A stretch of 64,000 nucleotides of DNA, from positions 1,392,400-1,456,399 of the forward strand of contig NZ_RJSG01000002.1 of assembly GCF_003725775.1 (NCBI RefSeq), read 5' to 3'. The notes below the pieces were generated by a model. That model was given only the letters and a program-made list of their open reading frames with translations, was not told the DNA's origin and did no database searches. Within the stretch, counting starts at the first letter, position 1, and every line of letters starts with the position of its first letter. The position numbers and the translations under genes were made by a program. This DNA is from Nocardioides marmorisolisilvae. GTDB lineage: Bacteria > Actinomycetota > Actinomycetes > Propionibacteriales > Nocardioidaceae. Positions 25,843 to 34,320 of the stretch are shown piece after piece.

Positions 25843-26589
25843 TTAGTTGATGTGCAAGAAGACGGGGGGCTCGCCACCGCCGTGGCAGCCCACGCTGGCG
25901 CCGCTGACGTAGGAGGCGAGGTCGCTGGCGAGGAAGACGGCGACGCCGCCGACCTCGTCCGGGCGGGCCATCCGGCCCAGCGGGATGGTGGCCTCGATCT
26001 TGGCGACCCGGTCGTCGCCGCCGTAGTGGTCGTCGGTCTGCTCGGTGCGGCACAGGCCGACCTCGATGGAGTTCACCCGGACCGCCGGCCCCCACTCCAT
26101 CGCCAGGCTCTTGGTCAGGCTCTCGAGCCCGGCCTTGGCGGCGGCGTACGCCGCGATGGTCGGCGCCGGGCGGTGGGCGCTGATCGAGGTGATGTTCACG
26201 ATGCTGCCGCTCCCCTGCGCCTGCATCACCTGGTTGGCGACCTGGGCGACCAGCAGCGGCGAGCTGAGGTTCAGTCCGATGATCTTGTCGTGGAAGCGCG
26301 GGGACGCGGTGGCTGCGTCGGCCGCGGGGGCGCCGCCGGCGTTGTTGACCAGGACGTCCAGACGACCGTGGGTCGCCACGATGCCGTCGACCATGGCCTG
26401 GACCGAGTCCGGGTCCCGGACGTCGCACCGGACGTGGCTCGTCCCGGGCAGCGGCTCGGCCTCCGAGCGCGCGCAGGTGACGACGGTCGCGCCCGCGGCT
26501 ACGAAGGACTCGGTGATCCCGCGACCGATCCCGCGGGACCCGCCGGTGACGAGGACGACCTTGCCGGAGAGGTCGATCGAGAGAGCCAT
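25843..26589 (-). CDS. Short-chain dehydrogenase (Rv3549c-like)
   Basis: A 248-residue classical SDR: 'VLVTGGSRGIGRGITESF', 'CDVRDPDSV', 'NNAGGAPAAD', Ser in 'NITSISAHRPAPT', 'YAAAKAGLESLTKSLAMEW', and a C-terminal 'YVSGASVGCHGGGE'. It corresponds by position to Rv3549c. The ATG at 26589 has no Shine-Dalgarno; a TACTGT box 6 nt upstream abuts the KstR2 operator, so the message may be leaderless. The exact steroid intermediate it oxidises is not known to me. Confidence 0.85.
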   Translation of the reverse strand: MALSIDLSGKVVLVTGGSRGIGRGITESFVAAGATVVTCARSEAEPLPGTSHVRCDVRDPDSVQAMVDGIVATHGRLDVLVNNAGGAPAADAATASPRFHDKIIGLNLSSPLLVAQVANQVMQAQGSGSIVNITSISAHRPAPTIAAYAAAKAGLESLTKSLAMEWGPAVRVNSIEVGLCRTEQTDDHYGGDDRVAKIEATIPLGRMARPDEVGGVAVFLASDLASYVSGASVGCHGGGEPPVFLHIN

Positions 26590-26600
26590 GCTGATACAGT

Positions 26601-26618
26601 ACCAAGCAAGTGCTTGGT
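26601..26618. promoter_or_regulatory. kstR2 box: KstR2 operator between the SDR operon and echA20-ipdABC
   Basis: ACCAAGCA-AG-TGCTTGGT is a dyad with 8-bp arms and contains AGCAAGTGCTTGGT (26605-26618), an exact match to the KstR2 consensus AnCAAGnnCTTGnT. It lies between divergent genes and should repress both; the ligand of KstR2 is HIP-CoA. Confidence 0.92.
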
Positions 26619-26639
26619 TTGTTTCGACATGCTCAACAA
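26619..26639. repeat. Short REP-like dyad in the echA20 leader
   Basis: TTGTTTCGACATGCTCAACAA shares the TTTCGACAnGCTCAAC core with 42482-42502 and has TTGTT/AACAA arms. It lies directly after the KstR2 operator and before the echA20 ribosome site. Confidence 0.5.
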
Positions 26640-26656
26640 CCGGAGGTCGGCGTTCG

Positions 26657-27415
26657 ATGTCAGCAGTGAGCAGTGAATTGCGCGCGGACGGGATCCGCGT
26701 CATCACGATGAACGCTCCCCCGGTCAACGCGCTGACCGTGCAGCAGTGGTTCGACGTCGCGACCGCCCTCGACGAGGCGTCGGCCGACCTGAGCACCAAG
26801 GTCGTGATCCTGCGTGCCGAGGGCAAGGGCTACAACGCCGGCGTCGACATCAAGGAGATGCAGAACACGACCGGGTTCGACGCCCTGATCGGTGCGAACA
26901 AGGGCTGCTACGCCGCCTTCAAGGCCGTCTACGAGTGCAGCGTCCCGGTGATCGCCGCGGTCAACGGCTTCTGCGTCGGCGGTGGCGTCGGTCTGGTCGG
27001 CAACGCGGACATCGTGGTCGCCAGCGACGACGCCTACTTCGGCGTACCGGAGGTCAAGCAGGGCGCCCTCGGCGCCGCCACCCACATGGCTCGCCTGGTC
27101 CCCCAGCAGATGATGCGCGCGCTGTACTTCACCGCCGCCACCATCCCGGCGACCGAGCTGCACCGCTTCGGGTCGGTCTACCGGCTCGCCCCGCGCGCCG
27201 AGCTGGACGCTGTTGCGCTGGAGGTTGCGGGCGCCATCGCCGAGAAGGACACCCGGGTGATCCGCGCCGCCAAGGAGGCGCTGAACGGGATCGAGCCGGT
27301 CGACGTGAACAAGAGCTACCGCTTCGAGCAGGGCTTCACCTTCGAGCTGAACCTGATGGGCGTGTCCGACGAGCTCCGCGACGACTTCGCGGGAACGGAG
27401 AAGAGCAAGAAGTGA
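26657..27415 (+). CDS. echA20: Steroid ring-D hydrolase EchA20
   Basis: A 252-residue crotonase-fold enzyme. Motifs include 'APPVNALTVQQWFDVATALDE', 'GYNAGVDIKEMQNTTGFDALI', 'GFCVGGGVGLVGNADIVVASDDAYFGVPE' and 'GAATHMARLVPQQ'. By synteny (Rv3550 upstream of ipdAB) and sequence it is EchA20, which hydrolytically opens the last-but-one ring of the HIP-derived CoA ester. GGAGG lies 10 nt before the ATG at 26657. It is the first gene of echA20-ipdA-ipdB-ipdC under a KstR2 operator; the stop overlaps ipdA (GTGA). Confidence 0.92.
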   Translation: MSAVSSELRADGIRVITMNAPPVNALTVQQWFDVATALDEASADLSTKVVILRAEGKGYNAGVDIKEMQNTTGFDALIGANKGCYAAFKAVYECSVPVIAAVNGFCVGGGVGLVGNADIVVASDDAYFGVPEVKQGALGAATHMARLVPQQMMRALYFTAATIPATELHRFGSVYRLAPRAELDAVALEVAGAIAEKDTRVIRAAKEALNGIEPVDVNKSYRFEQGFTFELNLMGVSDELRDDFAGTEKSKK

Positions 27416-28308
27416 GCAAGCCTCGCGAGAAGGTGATGACCATCGACGAGGTGGTCGCCCAGCTGTCCGACGGGATGACGATCGGGATCGGCGGGTGGGG
27501 CCCGCGGCGCAAGCCGATGGCCCTGGTCCGCGCCATCCTGCGCTCGGACCTGACAGACCTCACGATCGTCTCCTGGGGCGGTGCCGACGTCGGCCTGCTC
27601 GCCCGGGCCGGCAGGATCAAGAAGCTCGTCTACGCCTTCGTCTCGCTGGACTCGATCCCGCTGGAGCCGAACTTCCAGAAGGCCCGCCAGGAGAAGTCGA
27701 TCCCCGAGGTCGTCGAGCTGGACGAGGGCATGTTCCAGACCGGCCTGTACGCCGCGGCGCAGCGACTCCCCTTCCTGCCGATGCGCGCCGGCCTCGGCTC
27801 CGACGTGCTGGTCAACAATCCGTGGATCAGGACGGTCACGTCCCCGTACGCCGACTCCGACGGCGCGTTCGAGGAGCTCACGGCCGTTCCGGCCCTGAAG
27901 CTCGACGTGGCGCTCGTGCACCTGAACCGCGCCGACGCGCACGGGAACGCGACGTACCTCGGTCCGGACCCGTACTTCGACGACCTCTTCGTGCAGGCCG
28001 CGGACCGGGCGTTCGTGACCTGCGAGCAGATCGTCGACACCGCCGGGCTGACCGTGGACACCCCGGTCCAGCGGCTGCTGATCAGCCGCATGGCCGTCAG
28101 CGGTGTCGTCGAGACCCCGAACGGCGCGCACTTCACCACCTGCACGCCCGACTACGAGCGGGACGAGAAGTTCCAGAAGGTGTACGCCGCTGCTGCGTCC
28201 GGCTCCGACGAGGACTGGGCGGCTTTTGCTGACCGGTTCTTGTCCGGCGACGAGGCGGCGTACCAAGCCGCTGTCGCGGCATTTCACGCCGAGGAGGCTG
28301 CCCAGTGA
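27412..28308 (+). CDS. ipdA: Ring-opening hydrolase subunit IpdA
   Basis: A 298-residue class-I CoA-transferase-fold alpha subunit starting at GTG 27412, 4 bp inside the echA20 gene. The fold motifs 'GMTIGIGGWGPRRKPMALVRAIL', 'SWGGADVGLLARAGRIKKLVYAFVSLD' and 'LNRADAHGNATYLGPDPYFDDLF' match IpdA (Rv3551). IpdAB is not a transferase but hydrolyses the final steroid ring (COCHEA-CoA). The next gene, ipdB, overlaps by 4 bp, as expected for stoichiometric subunits. Confidence 0.93.
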   Translation: MSKPREKVMTIDEVVAQLSDGMTIGIGGWGPRRKPMALVRAILRSDLTDLTIVSWGGADVGLLARAGRIKKLVYAFVSLDSIPLEPNFQKARQEKSIPEVVELDEGMFQTGLYAAAQRLPFLPMRAGLGSDVLVNNPWIRTVTSPYADSDGAFEELTAVPALKLDVALVHLNRADAHGNATYLGPDPYFDDLFVQAADRAFVTCEQIVDTAGLTVDTPVQRLLISRMAVSGVVETPNGAHFTTCTPDYERDEKFQKVYAAAASGSDEDWAAFADRFLSGDEAAYQAAVAAFHAEEAAQ

Positions 28309-29093
28309 GTGAGTTCTCGCGCGCCGAGGTGTGCGCCATCGCTGTCGCGGACGCGTTCAAGGATGACGGCGAGATCTTCGCCTCGCCGATGGGCACGATG
28401 CCGATGCTGGGCGTTCGTCTGGCCAAGCTGACGTCCAACCCGGACCTGGTGATCTCCGACGGCGAGTCGCTGTTCCTGGGCGGGACTCCCCCGCTGTTCG
28501 CGAAGGCCGACGTCGTCGAGGGCTGGATCCCGTTCCGCCGCGTCTTCGACGTGGTCGCCTACGGCAAGCGTCACGTGATGATGGGCGCGACGCAGGTCGA
28601 CCGCCACGGCAACCAGAACATCTCCGCGATCGGTGACTTCGCGCAGCCGAAGCGCCAGCTCCTCGGCTCCCGCGGCGCCCCCGGCAACACGGTCAACAAC
28701 CGGACGTCGTACTGGGTCCCGAAGCACAACTCCCGCGTGTTCGTGGAGCAGGTCGACATCGTCTCCGGCGTCGGACCCAAGCGGGCCAAGGAGGCCGGCC
28801 CGGGTGCCTCGAAGTACAACGACATCCACCGGATCGTCTCCAACCTCGGCGTCTTCGACGTGCGCGGTCCGGACGACACCGTCCGACTGCTCTCGGTGCA
28901 CCCGGGGGTGAGTGTCGAGGAGGTCGTCGAGAACACGGGCTTCGCCCTCGCCATCGACGGGGACGTTCCGGTGACGCGGGAGCCGACGGAGACCGAGCTG
29001 ATGCTGATCCGCAACGTGCTCGACCCCCGGTCGCTGCGCGACCGTGAGGTCCCGCCGGTGGCCCTTCGACAGGATCAGGAACCGAAGGCATGA
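28305..29093 (+). CDS. ipdB: Ring-opening hydrolase subunit IpdB
   Basis: A 262-residue CoA-transferase-fold beta subunit (Rv3552-like) starting at GTG 28305. Motifs: 'NPDLVISDGESLFLGGTPPLF', 'EGWIPFRRVFDVVAYGKRHVMMGATQVDRHGNQNIS' and 'HNSRVFVEQVDIVSGVG'. With IpdA it opens the last ring of the steroid nucleus. The last dozen codons (PVALRQDQEPKA) are encoded by a short palindromic repeat-like sequence at 29063-29088, so this C-terminal tail may be a recent addition. The stop overlaps ipdC by 4 bp. Confidence 0.93.
   Translation: MSEFSRAEVCAIAVADAFKDDGEIFASPMGTMPMLGVRLAKLTSNPDLVISDGESLFLGGTPPLFAKADVVEGWIPFRRVFDVVAYGKRHVMMGATQVDRHGNQNISAIGDFAQPKRQLLGSRGAPGNTVNNRTSYWVPKHNSRVFVEQVDIVSGVGPKRAKEAGPGASKYNDIHRIVSNLGVFDVRGPDDTVRLLSVHPGVSVEEVVENTGFALAIDGDVPVTREPTETELMLIRNVLDPRSLRDREVPPVALRQDQEPKA
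29063..29088. repeat. Short dyad repeat within the 3' end of ipdB
   Basis: CCTTCG (29063-29068) and CGAAGG (29083-29088) bracket the string GACAGGATCAGGAAC. I recall near-identical CCTTCGACAGGxTCAGG strings as dispersed intergenic repeats in Nocardioides-like genomes; that is from memory. Confidence 0.4.
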
Positions 29094-30157
29094 TCGACCA
29101 GCTGCTCAAGACGCCGCTGACCGAGCTGGTCGGCATCAAGCACCCGGTCGTGCAGACCGGCATGGGCTGGGTCGCGGGTCCGCGCCTGGTCTCGGGCACC
29201 GCCAACGCCGGCGGGCTCGGCATCCTGGCGAGCGCCACGATGACGCTCGCCGAGCTCGAGGCCGCGATCATCGAGGTCAAGGGCCGCACCGACAAGCCGT
29301 TCGGCGTGAACCTGCGCGCGGACGCCGGCGACGCCGGTGACCGCTGCCAGCTGCTGATCGAGCACGGCGTGAAGGTCGCCTCGTTCGCCCTGGCCCCGAA
29401 GCCCGAGCTGATCGCGAAGCTCAAGGAGCACGACATCGTCGTGGTGCCGAGCATCGGCGCCCCCAAGCACGCGGTGAAGGTGGCCTCCTGGGGCGCCGAC
29501 GCCGTGATGATCCAGGGCGGCGAGGGCGGTGGCCACACCGGCAACGTCCCGACGACCCTGCTGCTCCCCACGGTGCTCGACGCCGTCGACATCCCGGTGA
29601 TCGCCGCCGGCGGGTTCTTCGACGGCCGTGGTCTGGCCGCAGCGCTGTCCTACGGCGCCGCCGGCGTCGGCATGGGCACGCGGTTCCTGCTGACCCAGGA
29701 CTCGCGGGTCCCCGAGGCCGTGAAGCAGCGCTACCTGGAGGCCGACCTCAACGGCACGGTGGTGACGGCGAAGGTCGACGGCATGCCGCACCGGATGCTG
29801 ACGACCGACCTGGTCGCCTCGGTCGAGGAGTCCAGCTTCCTGCGCCGGCTCGGACCGACGACCCGCCGCACGCTCGCGTTCAAGAAGATGAGCGGGATGT
29901 CCTGGCCGGCGCTGGTCAAGGACGGCCAGGCGATGAAGCACGGCCAGGAGCGCACCTGGACCCAGCTGATCCTGGCGGCGAACACGCCGATGATGCTCAA
30001 GGCGGGCCTCGTCGACGGCGACCCGACCGCCGGGGTGCTGGCCTCCGGTCAGGTCGTCGGCGTGATCGACGACCTGCCGACCTGCGAGGAGCTCATCGAC
30101 CGCGTCGTCACCCAGGCGGCCGCGGCGCTGGCGCGTACCGGTTCCTACCTGATCTGA
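29090..30157 (+). CDS. ipdC: Flavin-dependent IpdC (steroid ring C/D degradation)
   Basis: A 355-residue NPD/nitronate monooxygenase-type TIM barrel. 'HPVVQTGMGWVAGPRLVSGTANAGGLGILASATM', 'VMIQGGEGGGHTGNVPTTLLLPTVLD' and 'AAGGFFDGRGLAAALSYGAAGVGMGTRFLLT' are the FMN-binding segments. It matches IpdC (Rv3553), required for processing the HIP-derived CoA thioester (5-OH-HIC-CoA region of the pathway). It overlaps ipdB by 4 bp and ends the KstR2 operon, or the operon may continue into the lipase gene 7 bp later. Confidence 0.92.
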   Translation: MIDQLLKTPLTELVGIKHPVVQTGMGWVAGPRLVSGTANAGGLGILASATMTLAELEAAIIEVKGRTDKPFGVNLRADAGDAGDRCQLLIEHGVKVASFALAPKPELIAKLKEHDIVVVPSIGAPKHAVKVASWGADAVMIQGGEGGGHTGNVPTTLLLPTVLDAVDIPVIAAGGFFDGRGLAAALSYGAAGVGMGTRFLLTQDSRVPEAVKQRYLEADLNGTVVTAKVDGMPHRMLTTDLVASVEESSFLRRLGPTTRRTLAFKKMSGMSWPALVKDGQAMKHGQERTWTQLILAANTPMMLKAGLVDGDPTAGVLASGQVVGVIDDLPTCEELIDRVVTQAAAALARTGSYLI

Positions 30158-30164
30158 TCAGCGG

Positions 30165-31409
30165 GTGACTGAATCCGGAGTCGTCGAGCGCGCCGTCCGC
30201 TTCGCCCTCACCGCCGTGGGTGCGCGCCAGCTCGAGTCCCGTCCGGCCGATGAGTTCTACGAGGCGCCCGCCGACTTCCCGGACCGCCCCGGCGAGCTGC
30301 TCAAGGCCGAACCGGGCCGGTTCTACATCGACCCGTTCCGGCTGGTGCCCGCCCCGGCGCACGTCGAGCGGATCATATTCACCACCACCGACCGGCAGGG
30401 CAGCACGATCCCGGTCACCGGCACCGTGATGACGCCGACCCGCCCGCGCACCAAGCGCGACGACCGCGGGCTGGTCGCCTTCGCGGTCGGCACCCAGGGC
30501 ATGGGCACCCAGTGCGCCCCCTCGCGGCAGATGGCCGCGGGACGCGAGTACGAGTCGGTGTTCATCACCGGTCTGCTGGCGCGCGGCTACAACGTCGTGG
30601 TGCCCGACTACCAGGGTCTCGGCATGCGTGCGGCCGACCAGCGCACCCACACCTACATGTCGCGCCAGGTCCAGGGGCACGTCGTGCTCGACGCTCTCCG
30701 GGCTGCGCAGGGCCTCGGCCACCCCGACATCCCGCTTGACGGGCCGACGGCGATCGCCGGGTACTCCCAGGGTGGTGGCGCGGCTGCGTCCGCCGCAGAG
30801 ATCGCGCACGAGTACGCGCCCGATCTCGACATCAAGGGCGCGGTCTGCGGTGCGGTTCCCTCGGACTTCCCGCTGGTGGCCCGGATGCTCGACGGCAGTC
30901 CCTACTTCGCGTTCCTCGGCTACGCGCTGGTCGGCCTGTCCAGCGACTACGGCATCGACCTGGCGCCGCTGCTCAACGAGCGCGGCAACGAGGTGGCCGC
31001 AGCCATCAGCGAGCAGTGCATGTTCGAGTCGCTGCGTCGCTACGCGTTCACCCGCTCGAACACCCTGACCGCCGACGGCCGGTCGGTCGGCTCGATGCTG
31101 CGCGAGGAGCCGTTCGCCACGATCGTCGCCGAGCAGAAGCTGGGCGACGGCCGGTACCCGCGGATGGAGGCGCTGGTCTCGCACAGCCGCCTGGACGACG
31201 TGGTGCCGTTCGAGTGCGGACGCGGGCTGGCCGAGCGCTGGGCCGGTCAGGGCGGGCGGGTGCGGCTGTCGGTCAACCTCGCGCCGACGCACGCCGCGGC
31301 CGCGCTGACGTCGTACGGGACCGCGTTCGCCTTCCTGTCCGGACGCTTCGCGGGCAAGCCGATGCGCGCCAACACCCGGCGCTACCTGCACAGCCTGGTC
31401 GAGGCCTGA
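30165..31409 (+). CDS. Secretory-lipase-family alpha/beta hydrolase
   Basis: A 414-residue alpha/beta hydrolase starting at GTG 30165, 7 bp after ipdC. The nucleophile elbow GYSQGGG (about residue 201), 'VVVPDYQGLGMRAADQRTHTYMSRQVQGHVVLDALRAA' and a late His-containing segment (LAPTHAAAAL) match the LIP (secretory lipase) family, usually exported triacylglycerol lipases. No signal peptide is visible, so it may be cytoplasmic or the start may be wrong. Co-transcription with ipdC is likely, so hydrolysis of a sterol or lipid ester is possible but unproven. Confidence 0.8.
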   Translation: MTESGVVERAVRFALTAVGARQLESRPADEFYEAPADFPDRPGELLKAEPGRFYIDPFRLVPAPAHVERIIFTTTDRQGSTIPVTGTVMTPTRPRTKRDDRGLVAFAVGTQGMGTQCAPSRQMAAGREYESVFITGLLARGYNVVVPDYQGLGMRAADQRTHTYMSRQVQGHVVLDALRAAQGLGHPDIPLDGPTAIAGYSQGGGAAASAAEIAHEYAPDLDIKGAVCGAVPSDFPLVARMLDGSPYFAFLGYALVGLSSDYGIDLAPLLNERGNEVAAAISEQCMFESLRRYAFTRSNTLTADGRSVGSMLREEPFATIVAEQKLGDGRYPRMEALVSHSRLDDVVPFECGRGLAERWAGQGGRVRLSVNLAPTHAAAALTSYGTAFAFLSGRFAGKPMRANTRRYLHSLVEA

Positions 31410-31412
31410 GTA

Positions 31413-31742
31413 CTACTTCAGCCCGGCGGGCAGGCACTTCACGATCTTGTTGGCCACCCCGACCGCTGCGGTCTGGTCAGCCTTGGACGGTGAGTAGTTC
31501 CGCTTGCCGTCCACGATCGCCTGGAGCGCCCGGTCGGAGATCCGTGAGTCCACCAGGACCTTGGCGACGCAGTCCGCGGCCTTCTTGCTGACCTTGCTCC
31601 CGCTGTCGCCGAGGATGGAGTTGTCCCCGCCCTTCTGCAGCGCCTGGGAGACCTCGTCCTGGGACGGACGGGAACCACCGCCGCCGCACGCCGACGTCAC
31701 CAGCAGCACGCTGATGGCAAGTGCCGCACCGAACCTGCGCAT
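31413..31742 (-). CDS. Small lipoprotein
   Basis: A 109-residue predicted lipoprotein with the lipobox TSAC at about residues 16-19 followed by GGGGS. The small helical domain has two further Cys residues (AADCVAKV and IVKCLPAG), probably one disulfide. It is convergent with the lipase gene and 29 bp downstream of fadA6, so it may be transcribed from the fadA6 operon. I do not recognise a family. Confidence 0.72.
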   Translation of the reverse strand: MRRFGAALAISVLLVTSACGGGGSRPSQDEVSQALQKGGDNSILGDSGSKVSKKAADCVAKVLVDSRISDRALQAIVDGKRNYSPSKADQTAAVGVANKIVKCLPAGLK

Positions 31743-31771
31743 CCTGGACTCCTCGTCCCTGGGAGCGGCGC

Positions 31772-32935
31772 TCAGAGCCGCTCGATGATGGTGACGTTAG
31801 CCTGCCCGCCGCCCTCGCACATCGTCTGCAGCGCGTAACGGCCGCCGGTGCGCTCGAGCTCGTTGAGCAGCGTCGCCATGATCCGGGTGCCGGTCGCCCC
31901 GATCGGGTGTCCCAGAGCGATGCCGCCGCCGTTGACGTTGACCTTCTCCAGCGGGATCTCGAGCTCCTTGGCCCAGGCCAGCACGACCGAGGCGAACGCC
32001 TCGTTGCACTCGAAGAGGTCGATGTCGTCGACGGTCAGACCGGTCTTCTCCAGCGCGTGCCGGGTGGCGCGGATGGGGCCGGTCAGCATCCAGATCGGGT
32101 CGTCACCCTTCACGCTCAGGTGGTGGATCCTCGCCCGGGGCTTGAGGCCGTGCTCGTCCACCGCTGCCTGGCTGGCGATCAGCAGCGCCGAGGCGCCGTC
32201 GCAGATCTGGCTCGCGACACCGGCGGTGATCCGACCGTTCGGCGCGAGCGGCTCCAGCGCGGCCATCTTCTCCAGCGAGGTGTCGCGCGGGCACTCGTCG
32301 GTGGTGAAGACGGTTCCGTCCGCCAGGGTGACCGGAGCGATCTCGTTGTCGAAGCGGCCCTCGGCGATCGCGGCCTTGGCACGGTTGTGCGAGGCGAGGG
32401 CGAACTCCTCCATCTCCTCGCGGCTGATGTCCCACTTCTCCGCGATCATCTCGGCGGAGTTGAACTGGGAGACCTCGACGTCGCCGTAGCGCTTGACCCA
32501 GCCCGGGGACTCGGCGAACGGGGTCGTGAAGCCGTACTGGTCCGCGACCAGCATGGCCGCGGAGATCGGGATGGCGGACATGTTCTGCAGGCCGCCGGCG
32601 ACCACGAGGTCCTGGGTGCCGGACATGACGCCCTGGGCCGCGAAGTGCACGGCCTGCTGGGAGGAGCCGCACTGGCGGTCGATGGTGACGCCGGGCACGT
32701 GGTCCGGCAGACCCGCCACCAGCCAGGCGGTGCGAGCGACGTCGCCGGCCTGCGAGCCGATGGTGTCGCAGCAGCCCATGATCACGTCGTCGACGGCGCC
32801 CGGGTCGATGCCGGTGCGCTCGACGAGGGCATGGAGCACGTGCGCGCCCAGGTCGGCGCTGTGCATGCTCGCCAGCGAACCGCGGCGCTTGCCGACGGGG
32901 GTCCGGACGGCGTCGATGATGTAGGCCTCAGCCAT
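31772..32935 (-). CDS. fadA6: Thiolase FadA6 (ring C/D degradation)
   Basis: A 387-residue thiolase with Cys89 in 'DRQCGSSQQAVHF', 'IALGHPIGATGTRIMATL' and the second catalytic Cys in 'TMCEGGGQANVTIIERL'. It corresponds to FadA6 (Rv3556c), which cleaves the ring-opened HIP-derived beta-ketoacyl-CoA. Its start overlaps the kstR2 end by 8 bp. It is the last steroid gene of the leftward fadE30-ipdF-kstR2-fadA6 operon. Confidence 0.92.
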   Translation of the reverse strand: MAEAYIIDAVRTPVGKRRGSLASMHSADLGAHVLHALVERTGIDPGAVDDVIMGCCDTIGSQAGDVARTAWLVAGLPDHVPGVTIDRQCGSSQQAVHFAAQGVMSGTQDLVVAGGLQNMSAIPISAAMLVADQYGFTTPFAESPGWVKRYGDVEVSQFNSAEMIAEKWDISREEMEEFALASHNRAKAAIAEGRFDNEIAPVTLADGTVFTTDECPRDTSLEKMAALEPLAPNGRITAGVASQICDGASALLIASQAAVDEHGLKPRARIHHLSVKGDDPIWMLTGPIRATRHALEKTGLTVDDIDLFECNEAFASVVLAWAKELEIPLEKVNVNGGGIALGHPIGATGTRIMATLLNELERTGGRYALQTMCEGGGQANVTIIERL

Positions 32936-33539
32936 GATTGATTCCTTCCAGGAGGATCGCGAGGTACTGGTCGGCCACGTCGGCCGGGGTGAGGGTGCCG
33001 CCGGGGCGGTACCAGCGAACGGCGACCCAGACGGTGTCGCGCACGAAGCGGTAGACCAGGGCGACGTCGAGGTCGGCCCGCAGCTCGCCGCTGGCGACGC
33101 CCGCCTCGAGCAGGCTGGTCCACAGCGTGCGGAACTTCCGGTTCCGCTCGATGAGGTAGCCGAAGCGCTCGAAGGTGGCCAGGTGGAGAGCGTCGTTCTG
33201 GAAGATCGCCACCTCGTCCCGGTGCTCGCCGATCGCCTCGAACGAGGCCCGGACGATCGCCTCGAGCTTGGCCTTCGGGGTCAGGTCGCTGGCCTCGATG
33301 GCGTCGTACTTCTTCCAGAGCTCGGTCTGGAAGGTGTCGAGCAGCTCGTCGACCATCGACTCCTTGGAGTCGAAGTGGTGGTACAGGCTTCCCGACAGGA
33401 TCCCGGCCGCGTCGGCGATGTCGCGCACGGTCGTGTTCTTGAACCCGCGCTCGGCGAACAGGCCCGCCGCGATGGCGAGCAGCTCGTCGCGCCGGCTGCG
33501 CCCGTTCTCGGGCGACTCAGGCGTGCTGGCTGCTGACAC
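32928..33539 (-). CDS. kstR2: TetR-family repressor KstR2
   Basis: A 203-residue TetR regulator. The N-terminal HTH is 'RRDELLAIAAGLFAERGFKNTTVRDIADAAGILSGSLYHHFDSKESMVDELL' (about residues 16-67), and the C-terminal ligand domain ends 'YLAILLEGINHG'. Position (between fadA6 and ipdF) and sequence match KstR2 (Rv3557c), the HIP-CoA-responsive repressor of ring C/D genes. It starts at GTG 33539, 23 bp inside the end of ipdF. Two perfect KstR2 operators in this window (26601, 35537) are its targets, including its own operon promoter, so it is autoregulated. Confidence 0.94.
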   Translation of the reverse strand: MSAASTPESPENGRSRRDELLAIAAGLFAERGFKNTTVRDIADAAGILSGSLYHHFDSKESMVDELLDTFQTELWKKYDAIEASDLTPKAKLEAIVRASFEAIGEHRDEVAIFQNDALHLATFERFGYLIERNRKFRTLWTSLLEAGVASGELRADLDVALVYRFVRDTVWVAVRWYRPGGTLTPADVADQYLAILLEGINHG

Positions 33540-34320
33540 TGATCACCTCGCCGGTCAGGTAGGAGGAGTAGTCGCTCGCGAGGAAGACCATCACGTTCGC
33601 CACCTCCCACGGTTCGGCAGCGCGCCCGAAGGCCTCGCGCTGCTTGAGCTCGTGCAGCAGCTCGTCGGAGGTCACCTTCGCCAGGAAGGGGTGCATCGCC
33701 AGGCTCGGGCTCACGGCGTTGACGCGGATCCCGTGCGGGGCGACGTCCAGGGCAGCGCAGCGGGTCAGCGCCATCACACCGGCCTTGGCGGCGGCGTAGT
33801 GCGCCTGGCCCTCCTGGGCGCGCCAGCCGATGACGCTGGCGTTGTTCACGATGACGCCGCGGGTGCCGTTGGCGATCATCCGGTTGCTGGCCGCGCGCAC
33901 GCTCCGGAAGGTCCCGGTGAGGGTGATGTCGAGGACCTTCGACCACTGCTCGTCGGTCATCTCCAGCACGCTGGCGGTGCCCCCGAGGCCGGCGTTGTTG
34001 ATCATCACGTCGACACCTCCGACGGTGTCGGCCAGGTCGAGCAGCGCCTGGACGTCGTCCTCGTGGGTGACGTCGCACGTTGTCGAGAGCACCCGGTCGG
34101 CGCCGAATTCGGCCGCCAGCGCCTCGTGCGCCTCGGCGACGCGACGCTCGTGGGTGTCGGAGAGGACGACCGCCTTGGCGCCCTCCTCGAGCACGCGCCG
34201 GGTGACGCTGGCGCCGATCCCGGCGCCCGCCGCAGCCGTCACGACGACGACCTTGTCCGCCAGGAGGCCGTGGGCCGGGACGTAGTCGGGAGTGGGCTGC
34301 TCGGGGCGGGTCGCGGTCAT
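33517..34320 (-). CDS. ipdF: Short-chain dehydrogenase IpdF
   Basis: A 267-residue SDR with 'VVVTAAAGAGIGASVTRRVLEEGA', 'INNAGLGGTASVLEMTDEQW', Ser in 'VNNASVIGWRAQEGQAHYAAAKAG' and 'VNAVSPSLAMHPFL'. It matches Rv3559c (IpdF), the 5-hydroxy-HIP-CoA dehydrogenase. The ATG at 34320 overlaps the fadE30 stop by 3 bp, and the longer upstream frame is a shadow of fadE30. The cofactor loop has an Ala/Gly variant (TAAAGAGIG) in place of TGxxxGIG, which is normal for this subfamily. Confidence 0.9.
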   Translation of the reverse strand: MTATRPEQPTPDYVPAHGLLADKVVVVTAAAGAGIGASVTRRVLEEGAKAVVLSDTHERRVAEAHEALAAEFGADRVLSTTCDVTHEDDVQALLDLADTVGGVDVMINNAGLGGTASVLEMTDEQWSKVLDITLTGTFRSVRAASNRMIANGTRGVIVNNASVIGWRAQEGQAHYAAAKAGVMALTRCAALDVAPHGIRVNAVSPSLAMHPFLAKVTSDELLHELKQREAFGRAAEPWEVANVMVFLASDYSSYLTGEVISVSSQHA

